NCBI RefSeq assembly: GCF_018860345.1
Contig: NZ_JAHKPJ010000021.1
Coordinates: 478,163 to 542,162 of the forward strand
Length of the DNA: 64,000 bases
From: Psychrosphaera sp. F3M07
Lineage (GTDB): Bacteria; Pseudomonadota; Gammaproteobacteria; Enterobacterales; Alteromonadaceae
Reading direction: 5' to 3'
The notes under the pieces were generated by a model. That model worked only from the letters and a program-made list of their open reading frames with translations, ran no database searches and was not told the DNA's origin. Shown here in pieces: positions 8,025-18,259 of this stretch. The translations under genes were made by a program, and so were the position numbers. The number at the start of each line of letters is the position of its first letter. Position 1 is the stretch's first letter.

Positions 8025-9350
8025 CTAAGGTTTGATCGTCGCACTGATGACAATTTCACGGTTATTATTGGGCGTCAGCATGTTATTTCCGTGTAACAAG
8101 ACTTGGTCATTGGATGACCAAGTCAGTTTATCCGATTCTGGAAGTATGAATGCCGATGACGCTTTGCTGTCTGTTTTATAGTTAAAGCTCAGTGTGTCAC
8201 TGCCACTTGGCTTAACCTCAAGTGAATATCCTTGATGGCCAATTTGATAGGAAAAAACTGGGTTACCTTGGTCCAATTGATAACCTGTATAGCGACAGTT
8301 TCCCTCAAGGTGATTGTGACTGATTTGTTGTCCTGAACGAAACACGAGCTGACCTAAAGGCAAACTCGGATCTTCACCACGTCCTGCGATGTTTGGCCCT
8401 ATATTTAAGAGATCACCTTGCCATAAAGCAACAATAGCGCAGGATTTGGTATTAAAACCGTAGTTAAGCTTTACCGGAAAACCGACGGAGATAGTTGATG
8501 GTGGTAAGTTGTTTATGCGTTTTCGCTGAATAACGATTTTGTCGTTTGCTGTGACTTCAAACTTTTTATCTTCCAAGATGACCTTTGCTCTGCTTGATAC
8601 AGCAAACATTTTAATTGTCATATCTAAATTAGTACCCAACAAAACAAGATTACGTTGATTTGGCTTAGTTGTGCCTGAGCGATAGGTTAATTTTAGATGT
8701 TGTTTACCGCGCTTTAAACGCCATGTTGGGTACCAAGGTTGTCCCCCTCGGTTTACCAATTCATCGTCCACGTACATAGATAGTTCGTGAGGAAAGCCCC
8801 ACTCAAGCCAGATTTGAGTATCGACATCTTTAGGTGCGTAAAAGTCACCTTCAAATTCTATAAAGTAATGCTGAATTTCTGGAATGGAAAAATCCGCTAA
8901 TCCTTTTGGCAGCACACCAGATTTAACCAATTTCTGTTCGGTTATGTTTTTATCGTTCTCATCTTCAAGTTGGTATAATTTAAACGTTAAGTCACTCCAC
9001 CCTTCTCGTTTAGACAGTACATAGGCAATAATTGACTCAAGTTCTGGCCCTGAAAATACACCAGCAAAACCAGGCATTCCTGCATTCATAAACCCCGATT
9101 TTACGTTATGAAGGATTTGCGATGGCCGACTACCATGAACCCACTCTGCATCTTTGAGGTTAAAACCCGAAGCTCCACTTAAATCTTTATTATGACAAGA
9201 CGCACAAATCTGCTCAAAAAGTACTTTACCGCTTTGAGTAATGTGTTTATCTTGGCTTTGTTCATATAATTTAGAATCTAAGTCATTAGCCATAGCGCAA
9301 TGCGCGAACAAGGTAAATGTTAAACATGTAATAGTTATCAGTCGGTTCAT
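8025..9350 (-). CDS. Periplasmic c-type cytochrome with C-terminal beta-sandwich domain
   Basis: A 441-residue protein: signal peptide (FTLFAHCAMA), one haem c domain (about 35-120) with CASCHNKDLSG as the CXXCH site and an M-x-G-F segment (NAGMPGF) that can supply the axial methionine, then a long beta-rich C-terminal part (about 150-441), the first section of which looks like a PA14/carbohydrate-interacting domain. Start 9350 follows GGCGTTGAG. It sits 25 bp before the propeller dehydrogenase and 49 bp after the receptor, in one operon. Likely role: electron acceptor for the dehydrogenase, anchored to substrate or surface through the C-terminal domain. The haem site is read directly from the sequence; the partnership is inferred from gene order. 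Confidence 0.8.
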   Translation of the reverse strand: MNRLITITCLTFTLFAHCAMANDLDSKLYEQSQDKHITQSGKVLFEQICASCHNKDLSGASGFNLKDAEWVHGSRPSQILHNVKSGFMNAGMPGFAGVFSGPELESIIAYVLSKREGWSDLTFKLYQLEDENDKNITEQKLVKSGVLPKGLADFSIPEIQHYFIEFEGDFYAPKDVDTQIWLEWGFPHELSMYVDDELVNRGGQPWYPTWRLKRGKQHLKLTYRSGTTKPNQRNLVLLGTNLDMTIKMFAVSSRAKVILEDKKFEVTANDKIVIQRKRINNLPPSTISVGFPVKLNYGFNTKSCAIVALWQGDLLNIGPNIAGRGEDPSLPLGQLVFRSGQQISHNHLEGNCRYTGYQLDQGNPVFSYQIGHQGYSLEVKPSGSDTLSFNYKTDSKASSAFILPESDKLTWSSNDQVLLHGNNMLTPNNNREIVISATIKP

Positions 9351-9399
9351 CTCAACGCCTTATCAATCCCTTTAAATGTTAAAAGACTTCATTGAATAA

Positions 9400-11265
9400 T
9401 TAATCCATCAACAAGTTATATTTAACACCTAAGCCTAAATCTGCCGCTGGAACGCCAACGGCGACTTGATACTCTACATCAAACACATTCTGCACATAGA
9501 AATCGAAGGAGTGAATTGAGTCATAAGCCCAATTTAAGTGGGCATCAATTTTATTGTATGAATTTAATTTACTGATGCTGAAGTCACCAGTATGTAGGCT
9601 AGTCGCCGTAGACTCTCCAACGTAATTAACATTGATAGATGTGTTCAATTGGTTACTGTATTCATAATTAACACTCAGCCCCGCTTGCCATTTTGGGCGG
9701 CCAGTTAACAAGTCACCACTGTTATGCTTAATATCGACTCTGGTTAAACTTGCCGACATAGCTAGTTTTTCTGTAACTTGACTGTTAACGACGATCTCAG
9801 CCCCCTTACTACTTATGTTTGAGCGATTCACTAAGGAAAAAACACCGGCATCAAAATCAACTAAGTTTTTGTATTTATATGAAAATAGAGAAGCACTGAC
9901 GGTTGTTGCGCCAACAGCCCACTCAACACCAAGGTCTTGGTTAAATGCTTCTTCTGGTGTTAACTCTGAATTACCTATCATATTGTTACTTAATGCGTAT
10001 AAGCTCGGTAATTTAAAGGCTGATCCTAAGTTAGAAAATATGCGAACCTGTTGCGTTAATTTGTAATCAGCGCCTAACTTCCAAGTATTTTGAGAGTTAA
10101 AGTTCTCTGTTGAGTCGTGACGAACACCAAGGAATAATGATAATTGTTGATACGACCATTTAGTGTCAATAAAAGCGGCTGAATTTTGTCTCTTTATTTC
10201 GTATATAGTTGGAATATCAGCCCCAAACATACTTATATATCCCGCTGCTTGTCCGGTTTCAGCTTTAAAGTCCAAACCAAATGTCAATAGTAGTTCATCT
10301 ATCTTAAAGCCATTTAGCCACCGAAATTTGTAATAAGAATACTCATTGTTTGAAACTGTAGGTGGTGCATTAAAATATGGAGCGATACCTGCAGAAACTA
10401 AATCATCTGTTGCTTGATAATATTCAGCTTGGGCTGACATTTGATAACTATCATTAACCTGATGTGAATGCCTAAGGCTAGCGCTGATCAATTCACCATC
10501 TTTCTGATCTTTAGGGGACATACTGCCAAACATGACACCGCCACTTTGGTCGGCAAAGGCAGATTGGTTATATTTACTGTACCGCATGTTTGCGCGGGTT
10601 ATACTGTTTTTAATCAAGTTAGATTGATGATTCAAAGAGAACTCTAACGACTCCTGTTCGTCGCCATTTTTTTGCACGTCCGTGTCTAGAGCACTAACCG
10701 CAATTAATGTTCCATCAAACCCTACTTTTACACTTGCCGTTTTTTGTCCACGGTTGATGATTCCACTGGAAACACTAATGCCATCAAAGTCAGGATCAAA
10801 AGTTACAAAATTTATTACGCCGGCAATGGCATCAGAGCCATAAATTGAGGATTGAGCACCTTTAATTATCTCCACTCTATAAATTGAATCTTTTGTCAAA
10901 GAAGTTAAATCAAATCCACCACCTCTACTATCCAAAGGGTTATTTACTTGAACCCCATCTATTTGAATGATGACAAAATTAGTTTCAGCGCCTCGTAAAA
11001 ATATTTCCTGAACTGCACCTGACTTTTTAATATTAATCCCAGGCACAAATGAAAGTACATCTAACGCCGTACTTCCTGAAAGTCGGTTAATTTGATCATG
11101 GGTTAATAAGTAAAATGAACTTGGTAGTTGATTGACTTCGACTGGATTAAAATTACCATAGACTTCAATAGTTTCAATTTCATTGCCTAGCGTTTTTGAA
11201 GACGAAAACAACGCTAGCATTGTTAATGTAATAATATATACATCGCTTAATTTTCTAATATTCAA
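9400..11265 (-). CDS. TonB-dependent receptor, BtuB/Cir-like size
   Basis: A 621-residue outer-membrane receptor. After the signal peptide an ETIEVYG segment stands where the TonB box is expected. The plug domain (about 40-160) carries LDVLSFVPGINIKKSGA, IFLRGAETNFVIIQIDGV and VEIIKGAQSSIYGSDAIAGVINF, all classic plug motifs. The rest is a 22-strand-type barrel ending ...GVKYNLLMD. It is about half the size of the receptor at 14484-18128 and of a different subfamily. It lies between SapC and the cytochrome, so it probably imports a small product or cofactor used by the oxidative module rather than long oligosaccharide. No operator directly precedes it; transcription likely comes from the SapC promoter. 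Confidence 0.9.
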   Translation of the reverse strand: MNIRKLSDVYIITLTMLALFSSSKTLGNEIETIEVYGNFNPVEVNQLPSSFYLLTHDQINRLSGSTALDVLSFVPGINIKKSGAVQEIFLRGAETNFVIIQIDGVQVNNPLDSRGGGFDLTSLTKDSIYRVEIIKGAQSSIYGSDAIAGVINFVTFDPDFDGISVSSGIINRGQKTASVKVGFDGTLIAVSALDTDVQKNGDEQESLEFSLNHQSNLIKNSITRANMRYSKYNQSAFADQSGGVMFGSMSPKDQKDGELISASLRHSHQVNDSYQMSAQAEYYQATDDLVSAGIAPYFNAPPTVSNNEYSYYKFRWLNGFKIDELLLTFGLDFKAETGQAAGYISMFGADIPTIYEIKRQNSAAFIDTKWSYQQLSLFLGVRHDSTENFNSQNTWKLGADYKLTQQVRIFSNLGSAFKLPSLYALSNNMIGNSELTPEEAFNQDLGVEWAVGATTVSASLFSYKYKNLVDFDAGVFSLVNRSNISSKGAEIVVNSQVTEKLAMSASLTRVDIKHNSGDLLTGRPKWQAGLSVNYEYSNQLNTSINVNYVGESTATSLHTGDFSISKLNSYNKIDAHLNWAYDSIHSFDFYVQNVFDVEYQVAVGVPAADLGLGVKYNLLMD

Positions 11266-11360
11266 ACCTAGTTCCTAAACTCAATTGATGCGATTATTGG
11301 CTAATAAACAAAAATACTTTTTATAAATCCTGCGAATGAAATATTACCTAAGACACAAAA

Positions 11361-12071
11361 CTACTTATTCATTTTCCAATTTATTAATTTTTGTAAATGC
11401 AGAGAGGAACTAAGAATTAAATGACATATTTGTAGGATGCCCGAGTCGTGACATTGTTTTAGTGCTTTTCCCTTTAACGCTGTCACCTTTTGTTTATCAA
11501 AAGTAAAGAGGCCATTGATATTAGCTTTCTCACCATTTGGTAAATCAATATTCAAAGATACTTGCTCTAATAACTCTAAGTCAGATGCCAATTTGAGCAG
11601 CTCAGTCGTATATGCTGTGCCCCCCATAAGCTGAGAAAAAGTTGATTCAATACGTTTAAAGTAGTCTGTTGTTTCACCATTAGCTGTGAATAATAACTCG
11701 CCTGTTGGATCTCCAACATTTTCACTTGAAATGTCTATCGCGATAGAGCCTTTTGATAAATCATTATTATCTGGAATAAAAGCATGGAAAGGTTTACGCA
11801 ATATATCTAGTGGAATATAGGTTGAACGCCATTTGCTGCCATCTAAATATAAATTTTCCCCTGTTTCCGTTCCTAATAACGCCGTTAATTGGTAATTGCC
11901 ATCATCGCGTTTTGTGATAAATATTGGGTATTCATGGATTAAGGTACTTAATTCACTGGCAACAACAACACAGGCATTGACATGATTGTCTTTAATATTA
12001 AAGTTTTTGTGATTAATTTTAAGATCGTTATGAGCTTCTGTATTAACTAATTCATATTGTTTTTTTGACAT
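11361..12071 (-). CDS. SapC family protein
   Basis: A 236-residue soluble protein without a signal peptide that matches the SapC family along its length (YPIFITKRDDGNYQLTALLG, RPFHAFIPD and the LPNGEKANINGLFTFD ending region). The molecular function of this family is not firmly known, but it is repeatedly found beside TonB-dependent receptors in polysaccharide loci of marine proteobacteria. First gene of the leftward operon, with an operator 80 bp upstream at 12152-12161; the TonB receptor follows after 95 bp. Confidence 0.8.
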   Translation of the reverse strand: MSKKQYELVNTEAHNDLKINHKNFNIKDNHVNACVVVASELSTLIHEYPIFITKRDDGNYQLTALLGTETGENLYLDGSKWRSTYIPLDILRKPFHAFIPDNNDLSKGSIAIDISSENVGDPTGELLFTANGETTDYFKRIESTFSQLMGGTAYTTELLKLASDLELLEQVSLNIDLPNGEKANINGLFTFDKQKVTALKGKALKQCHDSGILQICHLILSSSLHLQKLINWKMNK

Positions 12072-12151
12072 AAAGTCTCCTAGACCTACCCAAATCGTAG
12101 GTACTACTTATTGTTATTAAACACAGACCTCTTTTATACACTTATTTTTAA

Positions 12152-12161
12152 TTGTTAACAA
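12152..12161. promoter_or_regulatory. Palindromic operator TTGTTAACAA upstream of sapC-like operon
   Basis: Perfect core extended to the 14-bp palindrome AATTGTTAACAATT. It stands between the terminator of the lipoprotein gene and SapC, where the operon promoter must be. Confidence 0.65.
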
Positions 12162-12203
12162 TTATCAATCCATTAATTTTTATTATTCAGTAGAAAAATT
12201 AGA

Positions 12204-12236
12204 AATAAAAAAACCCCGGTAACAACCGAGGTTTTA
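12204..12236 (-). terminator. Rho-independent terminator of the receptor/lipoprotein transcript
   Basis: On the minus strand AACCTCGG-TTGTTA-CCGGGGTT is followed by a run of T. It lies 23 bp beyond the stop of the glycan-binding lipoprotein gene. Confidence 0.85.
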
Positions 12237-12258
12237 AATTCATTACAACTGAACGACG

Positions 12259-14418
12259 TTATGGAACTCGATCAATCTTAATGTTATCAATAATGTATTT
12301 AGCGCCAATCCCTTTTATAACAAAAGTTGCGGTAACATTATCGCTGTTCCAATCTGTATTAGCACCAAATCCGAACCAATGTGTGGTTTCATCAGCAATA
12401 CCTTGAACTTGGCCAACCCCTGCACCATTCCATATCGTATTGTTTAGAGTAAAGTTTAAGTCACTGTCACCATTTGCAAATACTACATCTAATGCATAAC
12501 CGCCCCACTGATTAATATTTGGATCAGTTCCTGCTGCTTTATTTTCCTCAAAGTTCACATACTGAATATCAAAAGTGACACGATATTTACCACCAGAAAC
12601 AATTGCCCCTTTAGGAACTGCAAATTCAACTTTAACTCCGCCAGCATCGGCGCCAGTTGTATCCACATATAGAACTTTGTTATCCGCATTATTTGCGTCG
12701 GTTTGAACTTCAACCGTTCCACCACCTGAAGTCGTTGGAGCATAATCTGCGGCTTCAAATGTTCCTTCGTTATTATTCAGTAAATCAACACCTTCTAAAT
12801 TATCATAACGAACCATATTAAAGTCATCAAAGACTGGCATTCCATCGTTGCCGACCCAAGCACTCATGATGAACAGTTGTAATTGATCGCCAATATCCGT
12901 TGGCTTTTCGCCATCAGCATTAGCAGTTGCTAGGTAACCTGCGTTAGTATCGTAATTTATCATTAAAGGACGCCATGAACCGTTAGCTGGGTGCCATGGA
13001 CGAGCGCCTTGCCAGAAGTTATGAGTTCCATTCGGGTCGTTACTTATCATTATATAAGGTGATGCATCACCATTTCCAACATAAGCATTATAAGATAAAT
13101 AGTACTTCTGATTTGAAGCTAAATCAGGAAAGTATTGAGCACCAACATTTACATAACAAGGCGCTCCTAACATTTGCATTGAATGTTCACCATTTGCCAC
13201 AATAGCATCTGTTATTTCAATTCCTGGTACACAATTAAATAAATCGAATCCAGTACCACCATTTTCAAAGCTAACATCGGCACCATTTGCTTTTAATATA
13301 TTTGACTCGACACCATCGACCGTTAGTTTGAGCTCAGCAGTACCATCAGACATATTGCCATTCGAATCCGCTACTTTATATGTAAAAACAAAGTCTTTAA
13401 ATGAATTAGCTGCGATATCGTCATAAAATGCATTTGGGTTAAACGTTAAAGTAGTGCCTTCAAATTTAACACCAAATGGTAATTCTGCAGAACCATCTAA
13501 CATAACGTCACTGATCACAACATCATCACCTTCACGCTCTTCAATTTCATCCGCTAGGTTGTAAACTTTTAAGCCGTCAGTTTCATCAAACTTATCAGTT
13601 TTAAAGTAGTTTAAAACTAATGGTGCGCCAGTAATATCTTGTACACCAAGTACGTTAATCGTTAAATTACGAGTTTGGTCAAAGCGATGATCACTCACTG
13701 TATAAGTAAAGTTAAAGGTCACTTTTTGTCCATCAGGTATACTACTTTCAACTGCGGATACATCTACATCTAGATTCGTGCCGTTAATAGTAACAGGTAA
13801 ATTAAAAGGGTTAGCTGAATCAGCGACTAAGTTACTTAATGTCAGTACTTCATTGTCAGCATCAGTAACATTTTTAAGTCCATCTAATACACTGGCACCT
13901 GCGTCTCGTGTGAAATTACCAAGTAAACCGCCAGTAATTACGGGTGCAAAATCTTCCCCGGTGATGTTGAACGTTGCTGTACGAGGTGTTTTGTTTACGC
14001 CGTCAGTTATATTGTAAGTTAATACAACCGTGTGGGTTTCGTCAGTGTCTAAATTAGGTGCGATATCCAAAGCCCTAACACCTACTGTATTTCCTTGAAT
14101 TAAAATACCGTCAGAGCCGATATCTTCGATTCTATCACCAGATGTGGTAATGGTTATATCCGTTACAGACAAATAATTACCATCAGCGTCTTTTGCAATG
14201 CTTTCACCAGTATTTTCACCCGCTATTGAACCTAATAAATTGTATTGTTTGAATACATTTTTTTCGTGAATATCAACAACAATATCACCACCGTGTGTCG
14301 GTGCGACTGAATTACCCATTGCTTCTGGGTCGTATTCAGGATTTTCTACGTTACATCCAGCTAATGCTGCCAATATTGAGCTTACTAATAAAACTCTATT
14401 TGTTTTTATTGTTTTCAT
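12259..14418 (-). CDS. Surface lipoprotein with cadherin-like repeats and two CBM-like domains
   Basis: A 719-residue lipoprotein (lipobox LAALAGCNVE). Residues about 45-380 hold tandem cadherin/Ig-like repeats (VVLTYNITDGVNK, VTFNFTYTVSDHRFD and FKDFVFTYKVADSNGN types). Two beta-sandwich modules then follow, each resembling a CBM4/9-type carbohydrate-binding domain (about 385-545 and 550-719); the last has conserved YRVTFDIQYV and ends ...YIIDNIKIDRVP. No catalytic motif is seen. It is 65 bp downstream of the big TonB receptor, the position of a surface glycan-binding partner. By analogy with SusD-type proteins (not homologous) it would capture galactan oligomers and hand them to the receptor. 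Confidence 0.75.
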   Translation of the reverse strand: MKTIKTNRVLLVSSILAALAGCNVENPEYDPEAMGNSVAPTHGGDIVVDIHEKNVFKQYNLLGSIAGENTGESIAKDADGNYLSVTDITITTSGDRIEDIGSDGILIQGNTVGVRALDIAPNLDTDETHTVVLTYNITDGVNKTPRTATFNITGEDFAPVITGGLLGNFTRDAGASVLDGLKNVTDADNEVLTLSNLVADSANPFNLPVTINGTNLDVDVSAVESSIPDGQKVTFNFTYTVSDHRFDQTRNLTINVLGVQDITGAPLVLNYFKTDKFDETDGLKVYNLADEIEEREGDDVVISDVMLDGSAELPFGVKFEGTTLTFNPNAFYDDIAANSFKDFVFTYKVADSNGNMSDGTAELKLTVDGVESNILKANGADVSFENGGTGFDLFNCVPGIEITDAIVANGEHSMQMLGAPCYVNVGAQYFPDLASNQKYYLSYNAYVGNGDASPYIMISNDPNGTHNFWQGARPWHPANGSWRPLMINYDTNAGYLATANADGEKPTDIGDQLQLFIMSAWVGNDGMPVFDDFNMVRYDNLEGVDLLNNNEGTFEAADYAPTTSGGGTVEVQTDANNADNKVLYVDTTGADAGGVKVEFAVPKGAIVSGGKYRVTFDIQYVNFEENKAAGTDPNINQWGGYALDVVFANGDSDLNFTLNNTIWNGAGVGQVQGIADETTHWFGFGANTDWNSDNVTATFVIKGIGAKYIIDNIKIDRVP

Positions 14419-14483
14419 TTTTTTGTACCAAATTCTGTTTGTTGCTTAGCGGCGGTGCAATACCGCCACAATCCCTACTACCT

Positions 14484-17400
14484 TTAGAAGTTAACGCGTA
14501 ATCCTAAGCGGTATGTCGTACCAACTTTGTACTTGGTATAAGTACGATGTGTTGGTGCATCACCCTCAAGTGGATTACCTTCTTCTAACGCAACAAAGTC
14601 GTAACCAGCTGCATTATCTGCTGCGACTCGTACAACATTTAACGTACGACTTGTAAAGTAGGTGCGGTATGCTTCATCAGTTAAGTTAATAGCTTGGAAT
14701 GTTAACGACATGTTTTCACTTAATTGCCAAGAAGCTGACAAATCAACCGTCGTACGACCTTCATTCCAAATTGAACCTTGGTTCCAGCTACGGCCGTATT
14801 GGCCATTAGCCCAATCCTTACCCACTAATGAGTCAGAGGTTCCACGCATGCTTAAACGTATTTGATTACCATTTTGTTCCCAGAACGCAGTAAAGTTATA
14901 GCTATGTTCAGGTGTATCTGCTACTGGGTATGACGGTAGTAACAGGTTTGGGTTGATTGATGAATACTCTGATTCATATTCACTTTGTTGATAAGTATAA
15001 TTTGCATTAATACCTAAGCCACCGAAAACTCCAGGTAAGAAGTCATAGGTATCCATGTAACCGACTTCTAACCCTTCAATTGTCGCGTCTTTAGCATTAA
15101 CCGTTTTTGTCACTGTCATGTTTGCACAGTTGTCACTTGCATCACCGCTAAACGTTGTTGGGTCACTCGCTAGGTAAGCAAATTCAGTTGTCGCTCTAAT
15201 TGGGTGACATTCTGCAAGGTCGGCTTCATTTACCAAGATTAATTCATCACCACTTTCTGGTGCGTCTTCAGGGTCTCTGACACTGTAAATTGGCGACAAA
15301 GTAGTTTCACGATCTGTGAAGTTAGACATGTCTTTTTTGTAATATGCAAGACTTAACATACCCGTTTCACTGAAATACCATTCTAACGATAAATCCAAAT
15401 TATTAGACTCTAACGGCTCTAATTGCGTGTTATACATATCAACACGACCTACATTTGTATTACCACTACCCCAATAACCAGCCTCAGTCACTTTATAACC
15501 AGGACGTAACAAATCTATTTCTGGACGTGTCATGGTTTTTGACATGGCTAAGCGTCCGACAAAATCTTCAGAAAATGCATAGTTTAAATTTAAGCTAGGT
15601 AAAACATTTGTATATTTATGGGTTTTATACGCTGGTGTTGACGCAACTTGATTATTAGTAGATGTTTCCCAAAAGTAATTAGTTATTGCGCCCGTCGCTT
15701 CCCCATTCCATCCAGGTAGATTATCCCAACCATATGTACGGCCAGTACCTATATCTGCATAACGCCACATACTTTGCCATAACAAGTTATAGTCAGCCAG
15801 TGTTGGCAATGCGCCGTTTCCTGCACGATAATCATTTAATGCATCTGCGTAATTAGCAAATAGTGGATCGTGACAAGCACCTTGGTCGTCAATACGAGTC
15901 CAAGTCGATGGATCAGGTCCAGCACTTGTATCCCAACCTGTTCCATCTACACGTTGATATTTTAATTCATAATCTTGAGCAACGCCGTCAGAACCTAAAT
16001 TAAGTGCTCGACACTCAGGTAGACTTCTATCAGCTAATGCACCTAAAGTATGGCGGTCAATGTCACGTTCTAAATCTGAACCGTCTTGTTCATAATAACT
16101 CATACCTGAGTAACCAATAGCTTCAACTTCAGTTTCAACATAACGAACACCAATATCACCGGTTAACTGGCCATCAAGGTATTCAAAGTTTGTTTTAAAA
16201 TAAAAGGCATTTGTATCAATATTTGTTTCACGAGAGGCTGTATTGTCGACATTACGAACCACATTACCGTCGCCTAAAATCATCTCTTTAGCCGCTTTAA
16301 CATCAATTGGAGTCCAGCCAACTGTAGCCCCTTCTCGTGCATATCCAAGTGACTCCATAAAGTCATCATACTCTATTGGGTCACCAGCGATTAAATCACC
16401 TCGAATATCCGTTAATGAACCACCAAGCTCAACCGCTATCTCATTAGTAACAGGGTCTCTGATGATCTCCGTAGCTTCCAAAGATTGGAAACTATAAGAT
16501 TGATCATCAACATCTTTACTTCGTTTTGAGGTTTTAACACCAAACTCTATAGATGTAATACCATAAGCATCTATATCCCAGTCGAAATCCACTTGAGCAT
16601 TAGTAATAGTATCTTTAATATTACGATCATTTTCACGGATATAACCTAAATGAAATGATGAAACATCTTGAGGGTTGAACCCAGTTAAAGCCACGTTATC
16701 TGCACTACCTAGTACTCGAGCACCCGTCTCAGGGTCGGTATAAGCGTATAAATTCTCACCTAAGTCGACAAACGAATCACCGTATACCATTGAGCAGGTA
16801 TCACCCCCCCCAGTACAATCAACACCGACAGGTTCAATATTTGCACCGGCATCCCATAATAGCTGACCAGGAACTTGATAATAGTTTTCCATAACCGTAT
16901 AAGCATTTGGTAAACTTTCTGACGTACTTGATGAATAACCTGCTTGAGCTTGTACGCGCAAACTATCTGTGAGTTCGGCTTGGAAGTTTAACGTCGTGCT
17001 CAAGTTTTCATTGTCTTGGCCACCGTCAGAACGCACTAAATTACCGTTACCAAAACGATTAACACGTTTAGTCATGTCATGAGTCGTAGTATCTACTTGG
17101 ATCCAGTCAACTGGATCAGAATATGGATTTGGACCTCTTACGAAACTTGTAGGTATTTCACCTTCAATCCAATTTGGATTATTCGAAAAACTTTTCGCCT
17201 GTATTGCATCAAAAGTTCTGACTAATTCTTGTTTACTATAAGTAACGTCAAACATGAGTTCTGATGTGTCTGTTGGTAAAAACTGTATGCCTAACGAAGC
17301 ACCTTGACGGTTGCTTTCATTTTGATGAAGTTGATAACTTGCTAAATTTGGTTCTATGGCTTTTACACCAGAAATTACGTTACCATTTTGATCAACCGCT

Positions 17401-18128
17401 TGAGCATATTCTTGAGATTCAACAAAATTACCCGCACTGTACTGGTCTTTACGATATGCATTTGTTTCATCATAAGCGGTAATTGCAAAACCTAACGTAT
17501 CATCTAAGAATTTTTCTGATGCTGAGAACTGGACTTTATGGCTCGGGTCATCGACAAAGTCGTTGTATCGACCTTGTACTGTTAAAGAACGAACACTTTT
17601 TGTTTGATTAAGAGGTCGGATGGTTACTAAGTTAACTGAAGCACCTAAAGAACCTTCATCATGATCGGCACTAGGTGTTTTTACAACTTCTAGTTTAGAT
17701 AGGATATCTGCAGAGAAAGAGCTTAGGTCAACAGCTTGAGAGAAATCCGTTGAAGTTAATGCTTGACCATTAAGCGTAATATTATTTTGATTCGCATCAG
17801 CGCCACGCACCGTAATTTGAGTACCTTCACCGTCACTACTTACCACAGTAACACCCGTTACACGACCTAAAGCGTCTGCAATGTTTTGGTCAGTAGATTT
17901 ACCGATATCTTCAGAGTTAATGGTATCCCGTACCCCAGAAGCGAATCGTTTATCGTTAATTGACTTTTTAAGGCTACCTTTTAAACCTTTAATTTCAATT
18001 ATTTCTATGTCTTTATCGGCGGTTTTATCTTTATCATCAGCTGCAGTTACATGCGATGCATAGCCTGTTGTTGCTAGCATTGCCATGTAAACAGCATTTA
18101 GCTTAAATCGACTTTTAGTTGTTGGCAT
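14484..18128 (-). CDS. Large TonB-dependent receptor (TIGR01782 type)
   Basis: A 1214-residue outer-membrane receptor: signal peptide (VYMAMLATTGYASHVTAA), an IEIIEIKG TonB-box-like segment, and a plug (about 55-180) with GVTVVSSDGEGTQITVRGA and LEVVKTPSADHDEGSLGASVN. A very long barrel ends YRLGLRVNF with the terminal aromatic typical of outer-membrane proteins. Plug and size match the Proteobacteria-specific receptors that import oligosaccharides. Paired with the glycan-binding lipoprotein, it is the most likely importer of the main polysaccharide. Its upstream region carries a promoter with the operator at 18250-18259, back to back with the GH50 operator at 18422. Confidence 0.92.
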   Translation of the reverse strand: MPTTKSRFKLNAVYMAMLATTGYASHVTAADDKDKTADKDIEIIEIKGLKGSLKKSINDKRFASGVRDTINSEDIGKSTDQNIADALGRVTGVTVVSSDGEGTQITVRGADANQNNITLNGQALTSTDFSQAVDLSSFSADILSKLEVVKTPSADHDEGSLGASVNLVTIRPLNQTKSVRSLTVQGRYNDFVDDPSHKVQFSASEKFLDDTLGFAITAYDETNAYRKDQYSAGNFVESQEYAQAVDQNGNVISGVKAIEPNLASYQLHQNESNRQGASLGIQFLPTDTSELMFDVTYSKQELVRTFDAIQAKSFSNNPNWIEGEIPTSFVRGPNPYSDPVDWIQVDTTTHDMTKRVNRFGNGNLVRSDGGQDNENLSTTLNFQAELTDSLRVQAQAGYSSSTSESLPNAYTVMENYYQVPGQLLWDAGANIEPVGVDCTGGGDTCSMVYGDSFVDLGENLYAYTDPETGARVLGSADNVALTGFNPQDVSSFHLGYIRENDRNIKDTITNAQVDFDWDIDAYGITSIEFGVKTSKRSKDVDDQSYSFQSLEATEIIRDPVTNEIAVELGGSLTDIRGDLIAGDPIEYDDFMESLGYAREGATVGWTPIDVKAAKEMILGDGNVVRNVDNTASRETNIDTNAFYFKTNFEYLDGQLTGDIGVRYVETEVEAIGYSGMSYYEQDGSDLERDIDRHTLGALADRSLPECRALNLGSDGVAQDYELKYQRVDGTGWDTSAGPDPSTWTRIDDQGACHDPLFANYADALNDYRAGNGALPTLADYNLLWQSMWRYADIGTGRTYGWDNLPGWNGEATGAITNYFWETSTNNQVASTPAYKTHKYTNVLPSLNLNYAFSEDFVGRLAMSKTMTRPEIDLLRPGYKVTEAGYWGSGNTNVGRVDMYNTQLEPLESNNLDLSLEWYFSETGMLSLAYYKKDMSNFTDRETTLSPIYSVRDPEDAPESGDELILVNEADLAECHPIRATTEFAYLASDPTTFSGDASDNCANMTVTKTVNAKDATIEGLEVGYMDTYDFLPGVFGGLGINANYTYQQSEYESEYSSINPNLLLPSYPVADTPEHSYNFTAFWEQNGNQIRLSMRGTSDSLVGKDWANGQYGRSWNQGSIWNEGRTTVDLSASWQLSENMSLTFQAINLTDEAYRTYFTSRTLNVVRVAADNAAGYDFVALEEGNPLEGDAPTHRTYTKYKVGTTYRLGLRVNF

Positions 18129-18212
18129 GGTGTTGTCCCGGTTGATTTATTTATTATTGTTTTTGACTCATTCGAAATTAACAACATAGTATTCCGAACA
18201 AATTCTAATCAC

Positions 18213-18242
18213 ACTTTAGTACTAGCAATCCGCTTATGTCAA
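18213..18242 (-). promoter_or_regulatory. Probable sigma-70 promoter of the large TonB receptor
   Basis: Minus strand TTGACA (18242-18237) with TAAAGT (18218-18213) at an 18-bp spacer. The -35 is a perfect consensus, the -10 weak. The operator at 18250 lies just upstream, which fits either activation or upstream-bound repression. Confidence 0.45.
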
Positions 18243-18249
18243 CATCTTT

Positions 18250-18259
18250 TTGTTAACAA
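18250..18259. promoter_or_regulatory. Palindromic operator TTGTTAACAA upstream of large TonB receptor
   Basis: Perfect copy, 121 bp upstream of the receptor start. The 9 bp after it (TTTTCAATT) are identical to those after the copy at 18422, so 19 bp are repeated in the same orientation. Confidence 0.65.

Noticed and set aside
9696..9706. GTTAAC-containing sequence inside the TonB receptor as another operator
   Set aside because: Two mismatches to the palindrome and lies in coding sequence; other in-gene GTTAAC occurrences are equally imperfect.
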